Below are positions 1 to 9,390 of a stretch of DNA of 64,000 nt, piece after piece; the stretch's first letter is position 1; every line of letters starts with the position of its first letter. Position numbers and translations under genes: made by a program. The stretch covers positions 1 to 64,000 of the forward strand of contig PGYB01000013.1 in assembly GCA_002839445.1 (NCBI GenBank). The letters run 5' to 3'. The stretch is from Candidatus Riflebacteria bacterium HGW-Riflebacteria-1 (GTDB taxonomy: Bacteria > Muiribacteriota > Ozemobacteria > Ozemobacterales > Ozemobacteraceae). The notes below the pieces were generated by a model. It saw only the letters and a list, made by a program, of their open reading frames with translations, did not search any database and was not told the origin of the DNA.

Positions 1-3000
1 TTGTCGGCCGCTCAGATTGCCAGGATGACCACTGATCAAGTTGCGAATGGCTTGACAACTACTCAGTTTATAGCGTTGACTAATTCTCAGATATCGGCGC
101 TGACCACCAGTCAGGTCGCGAATCTGACGACCGACCAGATTGTCGCCATGACTTCGAGTCAGATTAAGGCTCTTACCGCCGCTCAGATCAGGGCGTTGAC
201 CTCAGACCAGATTATCAATCTTGAGACCGCAGATTTTGCGGCATTGGCCAGTTCTCAGATTGCTGCCATGACAACTGACCAGATAGCAAGCCTTTCATCC
301 GACCAGATTGTAAGCTTCTCTACCGCTCAGGTTAAGGGTCTTACTGCAAGCCAGATTAAGGCGCTGACCACTGATCAGATTGCCAGTATGGAAACTGCCG
401 ACTTTGCGGCGCTGACAACAGCCCAGATTGCTTCTTTGACCACGGATCAGGTAGCGAACTTGACGACTGAGCAGATTGTTGCTCTTTCAACGGCTCAGGC
501 CCGGGCACTGACGACCTCGCAAATTGCTGCTCTGGGCATCAACCAGATTGCCATGATGGATACGCAGGATGTCATAGCGTTGTCTACTGCTCAGATTGCC
601 AGTATGACCACTGATCAAGTTGCGAATGGCCTTACCACCACTCAGTTTACAGCGTTGTCTACTTCTCAGATCTCTGCGCTGACCACAAGTCAGGTAGCGA
701 ACCTGACGACTGACCAGATTGTCGCCATGACTTCGCAGCAAATCAAGACTCTTACCGCCGCTCAGATCAGTGCAATGACAACTGACCAGATTGCCAATCT
801 CGACACCGCAGATTTTGCGGCATTGGCCAGTTCTCAGATTGCTGCCATGACAACTGATCAGATAGCAAGCCTTTCATCCGACCAGATTTTAAGCTTCTCT
901 ACCGCTCAGGTTAAGGGTCTTACCGCAACCCAGATTATGGCGCTGACCACTGATCAGATTGTAAGCTTTTCTACAACTCAGATTCAGGCACTGACTGTTA
1001 ACCAGATCAAATCGCTGACCACTGATCAGATTGCCAGCATTGAAACTGATGACTTTGCGGTGCTTACCAGCAGTCAGATCTCGGCGATGACAACTGATCA
1101 GGTCGCAAGCTTGACCAACGACCGGATTGCAAGTTTTTCTACAACTCAGACTCAGGCTTTGACTGTCGACCAGATCAAATCGCTGACCACTGATCAGATT
1201 GCCAGCATTGAAGCTGATGACTTTGCGGTGCTTACCAGCAGTCAGATCTCGGCGATGACAACTGATCAGGTCGCAAGCTTGACCAGCGACCGGATTGCAA
1301 GTTTTTCTACAACTCAGATTCGGGCTCTGACTGCCGACCATATAAAAACCTTGACCAATGATCAGATTGCAAGTTTTTCTACAACTCAGATTCAGGTTCT
1401 GACTGCGGTACAGATAAAATCACTGACCACTGGTCAGGTTGCCAGCATTGCAATTGATGACTTTGCTGCGCTTAGCGGTGGTCAGATCTCGGCGTTGACA
1501 GATGACCAGGTGGCAAGCCTGACCAACGAAAGAATTGCCAGTTTTTCTACAACTCAGATTCAGGCTCTGACTGAAACTCAGATCAAAGCACTGACCACTG
1601 ATCAGATTGCCAGCATTGAAGTCGATGATTTTGCTGTGCTTACCAGTGGTCAGATCTCGGCGATGACAACTGCCCAGGTGGCAAGCCTGACCAACGAAAG
1701 AATTGCCAGTTTTTCTACAGCTCAGATTCAGGCTCTGACTGACACTCAGATCAAAGCGCTGACCACTGATCAGATTGCCAGCATTGAAACTGATAATTTT
1801 GCGCTGCTTACCAGTGGTCAGATTTCAGCGATGACAACTGCTCAGGTGGCAAGCCTGACCAACGAAAGAATTGCCAGTTTTTCTACAACTCAGATTCAGG
1901 CTCTGACTGACGCTCAGATCAAAGCACTGACCACTGATCAGATTGCCAGCATTGAAGTCGATGATTTTGCGGTGCTTACCAGTGGTCAGATTTCAGCGAT
2001 GACAACTGCTCAGGTGGCAAGTTTAACCAATGAGCGGATTGCAAGTTTATCTACCGCTCAGATTCAGGCTCTGACTGCCGATCATATAAAAACGCTGACC
2101 ACTGATCAGATCGTAAGTTTTTCTACAGCTCAGACTCAGGCTCTGACTGCCGACCAGATCAAAGCGCTGACCACTGATCAGATTGCCGGCATTGAAGCCG
2201 ATGATTTTGCGGTGCTTAGCAGTGGTCAGATTTCAGCGCTGACAACTGCTCAATTAGCAAGCTTGACCAACGAGCGGATTGCCAGTTTTTCTACAACTCA
2301 GATTCAGGCTCTGACTGACACTCAGATCAAAGCATTGACCACTGATCAGATTGCCAGCATTGAAACTGATGACTTTGCGGTGCTTGGCGGCGGTCAGATT
2401 TCGGCGATGACAACTGCTCAGGTGGCAAGTTTAACCAACGAGCGGATTGCAAGTTTTTCTACCACTCAGATTCAGGCTCTGACTGCCGATCATATAAAAA
2501 CGCTTACCACTGATCAGATTGCCAGCATTGAAACTGATGATTTTGCGGTGCTTAGCGGCGGTCAGATTTCGGCGATGACAACTGCGCAGGTGGCAAGTCT
2601 TAGCAACGAGCGGATTGCAGGGTTTTCTGCCGCTCAGATTAAGGCTCTGACTGCCGATCATATAAAAACGCTGACCACTGATCAGATCGTAAGTTTTTCT
2701 ACAACTCAGACTCAGGCTCTGACTGCCGACCAGATCAAAGCGCTGACCACTGATCAGATTGCCAACATTGAATCCGATGATTTTGCGGTGCTTACCGGCG
2801 GTCAGATCTCGGCGATGACAACCGCGCAGGTGGCAAGTCTTACCAACGAGCGGATTGCCAGTTTTTCTACAACTCAGATTCAGGCTCTGACTTCCACCCA
2901 GATAAGAGTAATGACCACTGATCAGATTGCAAACTTCGAGGCTGAGGACTTTGCAGCGCTTACTACCGCTCAGCTCGTGGCGATGACAACCGCACAGGTG

Positions 3001-3400
3001 GCGAGTCTTTTAACCAGCCAGATTTCGAACTTCTCTGCAACTCAGATCCAGGCTCTGCTGAAAGTGATGGATCCTGATCTGATTACCAACTTATCTACCA
3101 CGCAAATTCAGGCTCTTACTACCACTCAGATTCAGGCCCTGACTGCCGATCAGATTCAAGAACTGACTGCTGTTCAGGTATCAGCCATGACCACATTCCA
3201 GATAGCAAGCCTGACAACCGATCAGCTGGTAACCTTTTCTACGACTCAAATTCGGGCTCTGAGTGACGCTCAGATTCAAGCGCTGACTACCAATCAGATT
3301 TCCAGTCTCGAATGTGTTGACCTGGCAGCCATGACTACCTCTCAGATGGCGGCTATGACGAATGTTCAGGTGCTGAGCCTGACGGCCGATCAGCTTGGGG
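1..3400 (+). repeat. 24-nt coding tandem repeat with 168-nt super-repeat
   Basis: The DNA under the octapeptide protein repeats every 24 nt, with frequent ACTGATCAG-type words. Between about 1000 and 2930, blocks of seven octads repeat every 168 nt with very few differences. For example, the same 14-nt word CAGGCTCTGACTGA recurs at 1561, 1729 and 1897. Similarity decays towards both ends. The near identity at synonymous positions suggests recent unit duplication or gene conversion rather than selection on protein sequence alone. Confidence 0.85.
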
Positions 3401-3465
3401 CTCTTTCTGTGGATCAGATTCAAGCTCTTATTGACGATATGCTCGGCGAATTGTCAGGGTCTTAG
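1..3465 (+). CDS. Giant octapeptide-repeat protein (5' end cut off by window)
   Basis: The visible 1154 residues are almost entirely an eight-residue repeat with consensus A-L-T-T-x-Q-I-x, where the second position is L or M and the seventh I or V. The pattern is already in phase at the first codon, and no signal peptide or start region is visible, so the true start lies upstream of the window. Octads are grouped into 56-residue (168-nt) super-repeats from about 1000 to 2930, each carrying one acidic octad of the type ETDDFA. The composition is rich in T, Q, A and I. There is one Cys near the C-terminus, no Trp, and Phe is nearly the only aromatic residue. The C-terminus ends in a short degenerate tail with no LPXTG, beta-barrel or RTX motif. 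A surface or structural repeat protein is likely, but the function is unknown. Its stop overlaps the stop of the opposite-strand gene. Confidence 0.85.
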   Translation: MSAAQIARMTTDQVANGLTTTQFIALTNSQISALTTSQVANLTTDQIVAMTSSQIKALTAAQIRALTSDQIINLETADFAALASSQIAAMTTDQIASLSSDQIVSFSTAQVKGLTASQIKALTTDQIASMETADFAALTTAQIASLTTDQVANLTTEQIVALSTAQARALTTSQIAALGINQIAMMDTQDVIALSTAQIASMTTDQVANGLTTTQFTALSTSQISALTTSQVANLTTDQIVAMTSQQIKTLTAAQISAMTTDQIANLDTADFAALASSQIAAMTTDQIASLSSDQILSFSTAQVKGLTATQIMALTTDQIVSFSTTQIQALTVNQIKSLTTDQIASIETDDFAVLTSSQISAMTTDQVASLTNDRIASFSTTQTQALTVDQIKSLTTDQIASIEADDFAVLTSSQISAMTTDQVASLTSDRIASFSTTQIRALTADHIKTLTNDQIASFSTTQIQVLTAVQIKSLTTGQVASIAIDDFAALSGGQISALTDDQVASLTNERIASFSTTQIQALTETQIKALTTDQIASIEVDDFAVLTSGQISAMTTAQVASLTNERIASFSTAQIQALTDTQIKALTTDQIASIETDNFALLTSGQISAMTTAQVASLTNERIASFSTTQIQALTDAQIKALTTDQIASIEVDDFAVLTSGQISAMTTAQVASLTNERIASLSTAQIQALTADHIKTLTTDQIVSFSTAQTQALTADQIKALTTDQIAGIEADDFAVLSSGQISALTTAQLASLTNERIASFSTTQIQALTDTQIKALTTDQIASIETDDFAVLGGGQISAMTTAQVASLTNERIASFSTTQIQALTADHIKTLTTDQIASIETDDFAVLSGGQISAMTTAQVASLSNERIAGFSAAQIKALTADHIKTLTTDQIVSFSTTQTQALTADQIKALTTDQIANIESDDFAVLTGGQISAMTTAQVASLTNERIASFSTTQIQALTSTQIRVMTTDQIANFEAEDFAALTTAQLVAMTTAQVASLLTSQISNFSATQIQALLKVMDPDLITNLSTTQIQALTTTQIQALTADQIQELTAVQVSAMTTFQIASLTTDQLVTFSTTQIRALSDAQIQALTTNQISSLECVDLAAMTTSQMAAMTNVQVLSLTADQLGALSVDQIQALIDDMLGELSGS

Positions 3466-4286
3466 GCACTTAACGGACATTTTTGGTTCTGTATGCCGGG
3501 TTTATCAGATTCAGTCAGAAGTTTGCTGCACTCTTTATGCAGTGCACTGTTGGTCGCGAGCAGTTCGTAACTGTCGAGCTGCATCGCGCTGCCGTCGAAG
3601 CGCGAGATCGCGCCGCCAGCTTCCTGCACCAGCAGACTGCCGGCCGCGATATCCCATGGCTTGAGATTGGTTTCCCAGTAAATCGAAAAAATGCCGCGCG
3701 CGATATAGCAAAGATCGAGGGCGGCTGAGCCAAGGCGGCGCACGCACTGCACATGCATCAGCATGACCTCCAGCCGCTGCATCAGAGCTTCCATGCATTC
3801 ACGGCGATTGTATGGGTAGCCGGTGACCGCCAGTGCTTCGTTAATGTCGCTGACCTTGCTGACCGCGATCTGACTGCCATTCAACCAGGCGCCGCCGCCC
3901 TGCCAGGTTTGATAAATTTCGCCATTCATCGGGTTGACGATAGCTCCGGCTACCGGCTGACCATCATGGCAGAGCGCTATTGAAACGCTGAAATGCGGCA
4001 GGCGGTTGGCAAAATTGGTGGTGCCGTCAAGCGGGTCGACCACCCAGACTGCTCCGTGGCGCCAGTCTTCGCCGCCATCTTCCTCGCCATGAAAACGTAT
4101 CTCCGGAAACTTTTCGGCGAGGAGCTTTTTTATCAGCCGCTCGGAAGCCACGTCTACCTCAGTGACCAGATCAACCGTGCCCTTGAATTTTATCTGATGC
4201 GTGTCGTTAAAATGCTTTTTGATAAGTTCTGCCGCTGTGATTGCCACTTCTGCGGCGCCCCGGCTGAGAGTTTCGAGATTATGCAT
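3462..4286 (-). CDS. suhB: Inositol monophosphatase family protein
   Basis: This 274-residue protein has the Mg-dependent phosphatase signature of the inositol monophosphatase / FBPase superfamily: GEED at residues 67-70, DPLDGTT at 84-90, and the second metal-binding motif WDIAAG near residue 209. Length is usual for the family (about 260-275). Family members dephosphorylate inositol-1-phosphate or related sugar phosphates in the cytoplasm; E. coli SuhB also acts in rRNA antitermination. The precise substrate cannot be read from sequence. The gene is convergent with the repeat-protein gene, and the two stop codons overlap (3462-3465). The last 20 residues, after the domain, are variable. Confidence 0.9.
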   Translation of the reverse strand: MHNLETLSRGAAEVAITAAELIKKHFNDTHQIKFKGTVDLVTEVDVASERLIKKLLAEKFPEIRFHGEEDGGEDWRHGAVWVVDPLDGTTNFANRLPHFSVSIALCHDGQPVAGAIVNPMNGEIYQTWQGGGAWLNGSQIAVSKVSDINEALAVTGYPYNRRECMEALMQRLEVMLMHVQCVRRLGSAALDLCYIARGIFSIYWETNLKPWDIAAGSLLVQEAGGAISRFDGSAMQLDSYELLATNSALHKECSKLLTESDKPGIQNQKCPLSA

Positions 4287-4424
4287 ACTTTGACTGCCTT
4301 TGCCCGGTTTGAATTTTTCGCGATTATAACACTAACCGCCCCCAAAGTCAGTATGCCGCATTGCAGCCTTTAAGTTCTCGTGAAAAGATGCTATATTGTC
4401 GGTGCTCAAAAACGGGAGAATTGA

Positions 4425-5714
4425 ATGAAAACTACGCGTATAATCATGCTGGCCTGTTGCTTTGCCGCCCTGGTAGCGGCTGAAACGCCAGCCATGGGCG
4501 AAGAAGCGAAGATAAAAACTACCGCCGAACTGATTGCTGAAGTAGAAGGGTCAGCTGAGCCTGCAACTGCGACTCCGGTAGTTGATAGTAAAGCGGTTAA
4601 AACCACCGCCGAACTGATTGCCGAAGTTGAAGCCGAATCTAAGCCGTCGCCTAAGCCGCCTTCTAAAGCCGCAACAGCTATTCCGGGAGTTGCTGATAAG
4701 ACGGTTAAAACCACCGCTGAGCTGATTGCCGAAGTTGAAGCGGCATCTAAACCATCGTCTAAAACGCCTTCTGAAACCGCAACAGAGACTGCTGTTGATG
4801 AAAAAGCTCCTAAATCGGCTGCCGAAATATTGGCCGAGATCGAAGCGCTGTCACGACCTTCCAGGCCTGCCAGCGCTGCGATTGATCAAGAACCGGTGGC
4901 ATCAACAACTCATACGGCATCAGCAACACAAGTGGCGTCAGATTCACAGATTGTATCAGATACTGAAGAAGAATTGCCGCTCGATACCGACCCTCTGCCA
5001 GATGAAGTTATTGGCGAATACGCCGTCGATGATTCTGAATCAGCATCAGGAACAGAGTTTATTGTTGTTAGCGAAGTCGAAGATATCTCGGACCCCACGA
5101 CGGGCGTTGCCTCAGCAACAGACGCACAGTCAGAAGAGCCGGTTGAAAAACTTTACGAAAAAGCAGATGCGCTCGAACCTCAGCTTATGATCGCAGGCAC
5201 ACCCGCCGAAGAAGAGTCGGCAACTCAGGTCAGTGAGAAACTCAACGGCAGAATAATCGCCGAGAAACATCCGTTGAACCGTCGTCGCCACATGTATCGC
5301 TGGGTTCTTAAAACCGCTGACGGCCTGCGCATTCCCTTGAAGTCGAATATAAAGCTGTTGCAGGAAGTCCGCCGCGACGAGGTTCTGGACAGCGCGGTCA
5401 GCGCTACCGGCCGCTTCATACAATCAGGTTTCAACGATAACCTTCGCTACTTTGTAGTAGAATCAGTCGTTGTGCTCGACAAGGAGAGCACCGACGAAAA
5501 GCCGGCCAAAGCAGACGGCAAAAAAACCGCAACTGCCGGCAAAAAGAGCAATCCAGGCAGCAAGAAGTCCATTGCAGGCATTGCCAGGACCGATCAAGAC
5601 GACAAAAAGACTTTTACAGAAGGCCGCAAATCTGAACTAAGCAACGAAAACGCCATTGAAAGCAGCAACAAAAGCGAATCAATCAGCAAAAAGGCCGCTG
5701 CCAGCAATAATTAA
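4425..5714 (+). CDS. Secreted low-complexity protein with KTTAELIAEVE repeats
   Basis: The 429-residue product starts with a signal peptide (basic MKTTR, hydrophobic IIMLACCFAALVAA) and has a GGGAGAA-type ribosome site before the ATG. The mature N-terminal half is Ala/Thr/Ser/Glu-rich and carries the motif KTTAELIAEVE three times, plus a diverged fourth copy (KSAAEILAEIE), separated by Pro/Ser-rich linkers. A compact segment at about residues 262-345 (around HPLNRRRHMYRWVLK) looks folded. The C-terminal 80 residues are Lys/Ser/Asn-rich and probably disordered. I recognise no family. The short amphipathic repeats could be binding motifs for a partner, but that is inference. It stands alone between an opposite-strand gene and uvrC. 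Confidence 0.75.
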   Translation: MKTTRIIMLACCFAALVAAETPAMGEEAKIKTTAELIAEVEGSAEPATATPVVDSKAVKTTAELIAEVEAESKPSPKPPSKAATAIPGVADKTVKTTAELIAEVEAASKPSSKTPSETATETAVDEKAPKSAAEILAEIEALSRPSRPASAAIDQEPVASTTHTASATQVASDSQIVSDTEEELPLDTDPLPDEVIGEYAVDDSESASGTEFIVVSEVEDISDPTTGVASATDAQSEEPVEKLYEKADALEPQLMIAGTPAEEESATQVSEKLNGRIIAEKHPLNRRRHMYRWVLKTADGLRIPLKSNIKLLQEVRRDEVLDSAVSATGRFIQSGFNDNLRYFVVESVVVLDKESTDEKPAKADGKKTATAGKKSNPGSKKSIAGIARTDQDDKKTFTEGRKSELSNENAIESSNKSESISKKAAASNN

Positions 5715-5755
5715 TGAAGCGGCGCTGTGGCTGCGTGTCACGGTTTGAATAGCCT

Positions 5756-7579
5756 ATGCAAAACGATAAACTTGAAAAAATTCTGGCGCTGATGCCTCCT
5801 AATCCCGGCATTTACCTGATGAAGAACCGGGTTGGCGAGATCATCTACATTGGCAAGTCGCGTTCGCTTAAAAAACGCGTCAGATCATATTTTAACCGCC
5901 AGCATGACAGCATGAAAACCTCGGTGCTGGTTCTGGCTATCGAAGATGTCGAGTTTATCGTTACCAGCAACGAGATCGAGGCGCTGATTCTTGAGAACAA
6001 CCTGATCAAGAAGCATAAGCCGCGCTACAATGTTCTGCTTAAAGACAGCAAGACGCACCCATATATCAGGGTGACCATGAATGACAAGTTTCCGCGGCTT
6101 GAGAAGGTGCGAAAAGTTGTTTTTCGCGATGGCAACCTTTATTTCGGGCCGTTTCCGAATGAGTATGATCTCGCGCGCATCGTCGATCTGCTTTCGCGCA
6201 ATTTTCGCCTTTGCACAGTTAATCGCAAAATCACGCCAAAGACTGGTGCCCGGCCGTGCCTTAAGTATCATCTCGGCATCTGCCAGGGAGTCTGCCAGGG
6301 CGAAGTAAAGCCCGAAGAATACGCGGTGTCGGTTAATAAGGCCGTCGACGTGCTTTCCGGGCGTGTTGCCCCTGATTTCTCAGGCCTTGAACGTCAGCTC
6401 AAAGATCTCGTCAATCAGTATCGTTACGAAGAAGCCGCCGAAGTGCGCGACACTCTGACCGCGCTGGTGCGCTTTTTTACCAGTCAGAAGGTCGAGTTTG
6501 TCAAACCGGTCAACCTTGATTTCTGGGGATTCAGCACGGCTAACGACCGCATCATTTTCTCGGTTTTCTTTGTCAGAGGCGGCAAAATGCTGGGAAACCG
6601 CATCATCGATGTTGAGTGCCCGGCCGGCCTTTTGCATGCTGAGCTGCTTGCCGAGGTGATGACGCGCTTTTATGATGCCAACCTGATTCCATCTGCCATT
6701 TACAGCCGCATTGAACCCGAAGGCTGCGACTCGTTGCTCGCGGTACTGAGTGAACGAAGCGGACGGCGGGTTACATTGCACCAGCCGCGGCGCGGCCAGT
6801 TTCTGCGGCTGCTCGAAATGGCCGATACCAACGCGCTCGAAGTGTTGCGCAATATTAAATCAGAAGGGCAGGAGCGAGTTGACGAAGCCGTTATCGACCT
6901 GCAGAAGCAGCTCGATCTTAAACAGGCGCCAATGCGAATTGAATGTGTTGATATCTCGCACATTCAGGGTACTGACCCGGTTGCTTCGCTGGTTGTGTTT
7001 AAAAATGCGCGGCCGCGCAAAGGCGAATACCGACTGTTTCATATCAAGAGCGCGCAGGGTGGCAATGACCCGGCTTCGATCGGCGAAGTTACGCGCCGTC
7101 GCTTTACCAGGCTTTTGCGAGAACGTTCGCCGCTGCCCGAACTTTATATCGTTGACGGCGGTATAACTCAAGTTCGCGCGGCAGTTCGCGAGCTTGAGCA
7201 ACTGGGCGTCGATATCGAGATTTTTGGTCTTGCCAAACGCGAAGAGACTCTGGTCAGGGCTGACGGCAGCGAAATCAAGCTCCCATTCAGCAGCTCGGGC
7301 ATGAAAATGATCATCAAGCTGCGCAACGAGGCGCACCGCTTTGCCAATACCTTTCAGAACAAAACGCACAGTCGCCGCGTGCTCAAATCGTCATTGCTCA
7401 ACCTGCCCGGCGTTGGTCCGGCCACTATTCGCAAGGCGCTCTGGGAATTCGGCTCAACGGCAAATCTCGCCCGCACAACCCCGGAAGAGCTGCGACAGCG
7501 CTGTCAAATTCCACTCAAAACGGCTGCGCTCATAATCGAGTCGCTCAAGGAAAACACTTATGAAAAACCAGAAGTCTGA
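5756..7579 (+). CDS. uvrC: UvrABC excinuclease subunit C
   Basis: UvrC makes both incisions around bulky DNA lesions after UvrA/UvrB recognition. The 607-residue protein has the complete family layout: an N-terminal GIY-YIG nuclease (PGIYLMKN...IIYIGKS, residues 18-35), the Cys-containing region near residue 165 (ARPCLKYHLGICQGVC), a UVR motif that contacts UvrB (about 207-235, YRYEEAAEVRD), the C-terminal RNase H-like endonuclease (VDISHIQG, YIVDGGITQ), and a terminal helix-hairpin-helix (LLNLPGVGPATIRKAL). Length is typical. No strong ribosome site is visible before the ATG. The last 20 nt overlap the next reading frame, suggesting translational coupling. Confidence 0.97.
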   Translation: MQNDKLEKILALMPPNPGIYLMKNRVGEIIYIGKSRSLKKRVRSYFNRQHDSMKTSVLVLAIEDVEFIVTSNEIEALILENNLIKKHKPRYNVLLKDSKTHPYIRVTMNDKFPRLEKVRKVVFRDGNLYFGPFPNEYDLARIVDLLSRNFRLCTVNRKITPKTGARPCLKYHLGICQGVCQGEVKPEEYAVSVNKAVDVLSGRVAPDFSGLERQLKDLVNQYRYEEAAEVRDTLTALVRFFTSQKVEFVKPVNLDFWGFSTANDRIIFSVFFVRGGKMLGNRIIDVECPAGLLHAELLAEVMTRFYDANLIPSAIYSRIEPEGCDSLLAVLSERSGRRVTLHQPRRGQFLRLLEMADTNALEVLRNIKSEGQERVDEAVIDLQKQLDLKQAPMRIECVDISHIQGTDPVASLVVFKNARPRKGEYRLFHIKSAQGGNDPASIGEVTRRRFTRLLRERSPLPELYIVDGGITQVRAAVRELEQLGVDIEIFGLAKREETLVRADGSEIKLPFSSSGMKMIIKLRNEAHRFANTFQNKTHSRRVLKSSLLNLPGVGPATIRKALWEFGSTANLARTTPEELRQRCQIPLKTAALIIESLKENTYEKPEV

Positions 7580-8432
7580 CAAAAGTTTTGCTTGCCGCGC
7601 TACGCGTCATCGCGGCACAACTTTGTGCGGGCAGCGTCTGGCTGGCGGTTGTCTGCTGCTTAAGCTGCTGTGTCTGCTGACACTGTGTATGCCTGCTTAT
7701 GCTCAGTCTGCTGACCCGGATAATCTACAGCGAAACCTTGAGACTGCCTTTATGCGTGCTTTCAGTGACCCGATTGAATTTCGCAATTCTGAGATTTTTC
7801 AACTGCTTGGCTATAAGCCTGACGAAATTGCTGAAATCGGCAAAATTACGCCATGCCCTGCTGCCATAAAGGTAGTGGCTGAGTCAAACGGGCAACCCGA
7901 CGGCTTTAAGAATATCAGCGTGATCTGTACAAAGGTTATTTACTATAATATGACTATCGATCAGGTTACTTTTGATTTTCCGGATTGCCGTCTCAGTCTT
8001 GATGATCTGAATCAGGGTCGCCTGCGATTTCTCGGGTCTGATTTAATCAGGCTCAAGACTGAGGTGTCTTCTGAAGATATCGCGAAAGTATTCGATCTGG
8101 TGGCGCGCGCGCGCAAGCTGAGCAGCCTCAGAATCAAGCTTGATAAAGATCTTGCAACTGTTCACGGACGGGTAACGCGCGGACTGTTGGTAGTGGACTT
8201 TAAAATTAGAGGCAGCACTGAACTGGTTGATCCCAAGACGGTTTTCTTCAGGTGCGATCGTATGGAGATGAACGGTTTCAGGTTGCCAAGAAATGAAGTT
8301 AACGGCGTTTTTCGCCAGATCAACCCGGTGTTCGATGCTAAAAAAACCTGGCTGAATCTTAATATTGCAAGTATAAGTATCAGGCGTGGTCTCGTAGAGA
8401 CCATTGCTACCATTGAACGAAGAAAGGGTTAA
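7560..8432 (+). CDS. DUF2993-like secreted protein
   Basis: The 290-residue product begins inside the 3' end of uvrC, with AAGG nine bases before its ATG. A long basic N-region is followed by a hydrophobic stretch (about residues 30-45, LLLKLLCLLTLCMPAYA) that looks like a signal peptide. The mature part contains the alternating beta pattern and the phrase TEVSSEDIAKVF that I associate with DUF2993 / LmeA-like lipid-binding proteins. That assignment rests on pattern resemblance only. The protein is probably periplasmic or envelope-associated. Coupling to uvrC is likely positional rather than functional. Confidence 0.7.
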   Translation: MKNQKSDKSFACRATRHRGTTLCGQRLAGGCLLLKLLCLLTLCMPAYAQSADPDNLQRNLETAFMRAFSDPIEFRNSEIFQLLGYKPDEIAEIGKITPCPAAIKVVAESNGQPDGFKNISVICTKVIYYNMTIDQVTFDFPDCRLSLDDLNQGRLRFLGSDLIRLKTEVSSEDIAKVFDLVARARKLSSLRIKLDKDLATVHGRVTRGLLVVDFKIRGSTELVDPKTVFFRCDRMEMNGFRLPRNEVNGVFRQINPVFDAKKTWLNLNIASISIRRGLVETIATIERRKG

Positions 8433-8434
8433 CA

Positions 8435-9133
8435 ATGCCTACCGCACGAAGGTTTTACCGCATAGCAAAAGCAATTCACCAGCGACAGCTCGATCTGGTT
8501 GTGGCACTTGACGGTGTACATGATCAGCACAATCTTTCAGCAGTTCTCAGATCGGCCGACGCGACAGGGTTAGGCCGCGTGTTGTGGTACCCCGATGTTA
8601 AGAAGCCTGATAAGCTGAACCCCGAAGTCTCAAAGGGTTCAGAGCGCTGGGTTGCCCTGGAAACTGTCGACGCGCTTACTCCGCGCCTGGTCGACCTGAA
8701 AAAACAAGGCTATAAAATTGCCGCCACGCACATGGCTCATGAAGCTGTAGACTTTAGAAGTATCGACTGGACAACGCCATGGGTCGTCGTGTTCGGCAAC
8801 GAGCAGCGCGGCTGCTCTGAAGCAACGATCGAAGTAGCCGATGCCAATATTTTTTTGCCAATGCTGGGTTTTGTACAGAGCCTTAATATTTCGGTCGCTG
8901 CCGCCGTCACGTTTTATGAAATTCAGCGCCAGCGCGAGAATGCCGGTATGTACAGTCGCAGCGCCCCAGAAAAGCAGATCCGCGCTCTGTACAGTCAATG
9001 GCAGCTTGTCGATGAGCAATTCAGCCTTGATCAGCTGATGACGCCTCCGGCTGGCGACCTGCCAGAAATAGATCACCCGCATAGCGACGGACGCAGCGTG
9101 CGCAAGTTTCCCGAAGTAGGCGATCAGTCCTGA
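8435..9133 (+). CDS. trmH: SpoU/TrmH-family RNA 2'-O-methyltransferase
   Basis: This 232-residue SPOUT (alpha/beta knot) methyltransferase uses S-adenosylmethionine to methylate a ribose 2'-OH. The three SpoU motifs are present: motif 1 NLSAVLRSADATG (about 31-43), motif 2 VVVFGNEQRGCSE (about 115-127), and motif 3 LGFVQSLNISVAAAV (about 142-156) at the knot. Organisation and length match TrmH, which methylates G18 of tRNA, but rRNA enzymes of the family look similar, so the target is not certain. Only two bases separate it from the upstream stop, and the ribosome site AAGGG lies inside that gene's end, so they are co-transcribed. Confidence 0.88.
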   Translation: MPTARRFYRIAKAIHQRQLDLVVALDGVHDQHNLSAVLRSADATGLGRVLWYPDVKKPDKLNPEVSKGSERWVALETVDALTPRLVDLKKQGYKIAATHMAHEAVDFRSIDWTTPWVVVFGNEQRGCSEATIEVADANIFLPMLGFVQSLNISVAAAVTFYEIQRQRENAGMYSRSAPEKQIRALYSQWQLVDEQFSLDQLMTPPAGDLPEIDHPHSDGRSVRKFPEVGDQS

Positions 9134-9390
9134 TTTTTCTGCCCAGCTCTGTACAGCTCGCGTTCAGTTGACGAATTTTTTTGCATGTTACCGGCTGGTT
9201 GCAGCGTTTTGTCGCCGCGCATAAAGGCGCATAAAGCCGGTTTCCAGCTGTCGCGGAGCAAGATGCCGCCAATTTCCGGCATGTTCTCAAATTTAGTTGT
9301 ACAAAAAAAGATAAAAAATAGTTAAAAAACTGCTGAACCTTTCCGAATAAAGCCATAACATCAAATAATGACCGAAAATGGAGTTGGTCG

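Noticed and set aside
889..1341. Open frames antisense to the octapeptide repeat gene
   Set aside because: The reverse complement of a long stop-free repeat is also repetitive and stop-poor. The products are rich in Ser/Cys/Arg and unlike any protein family.
1..3400. Regular short DNA repeats considered as a CRISPR array
   Set aside because: Units are contiguous 24-nt coding repeats without unique spacers, and the frame stays open throughout.
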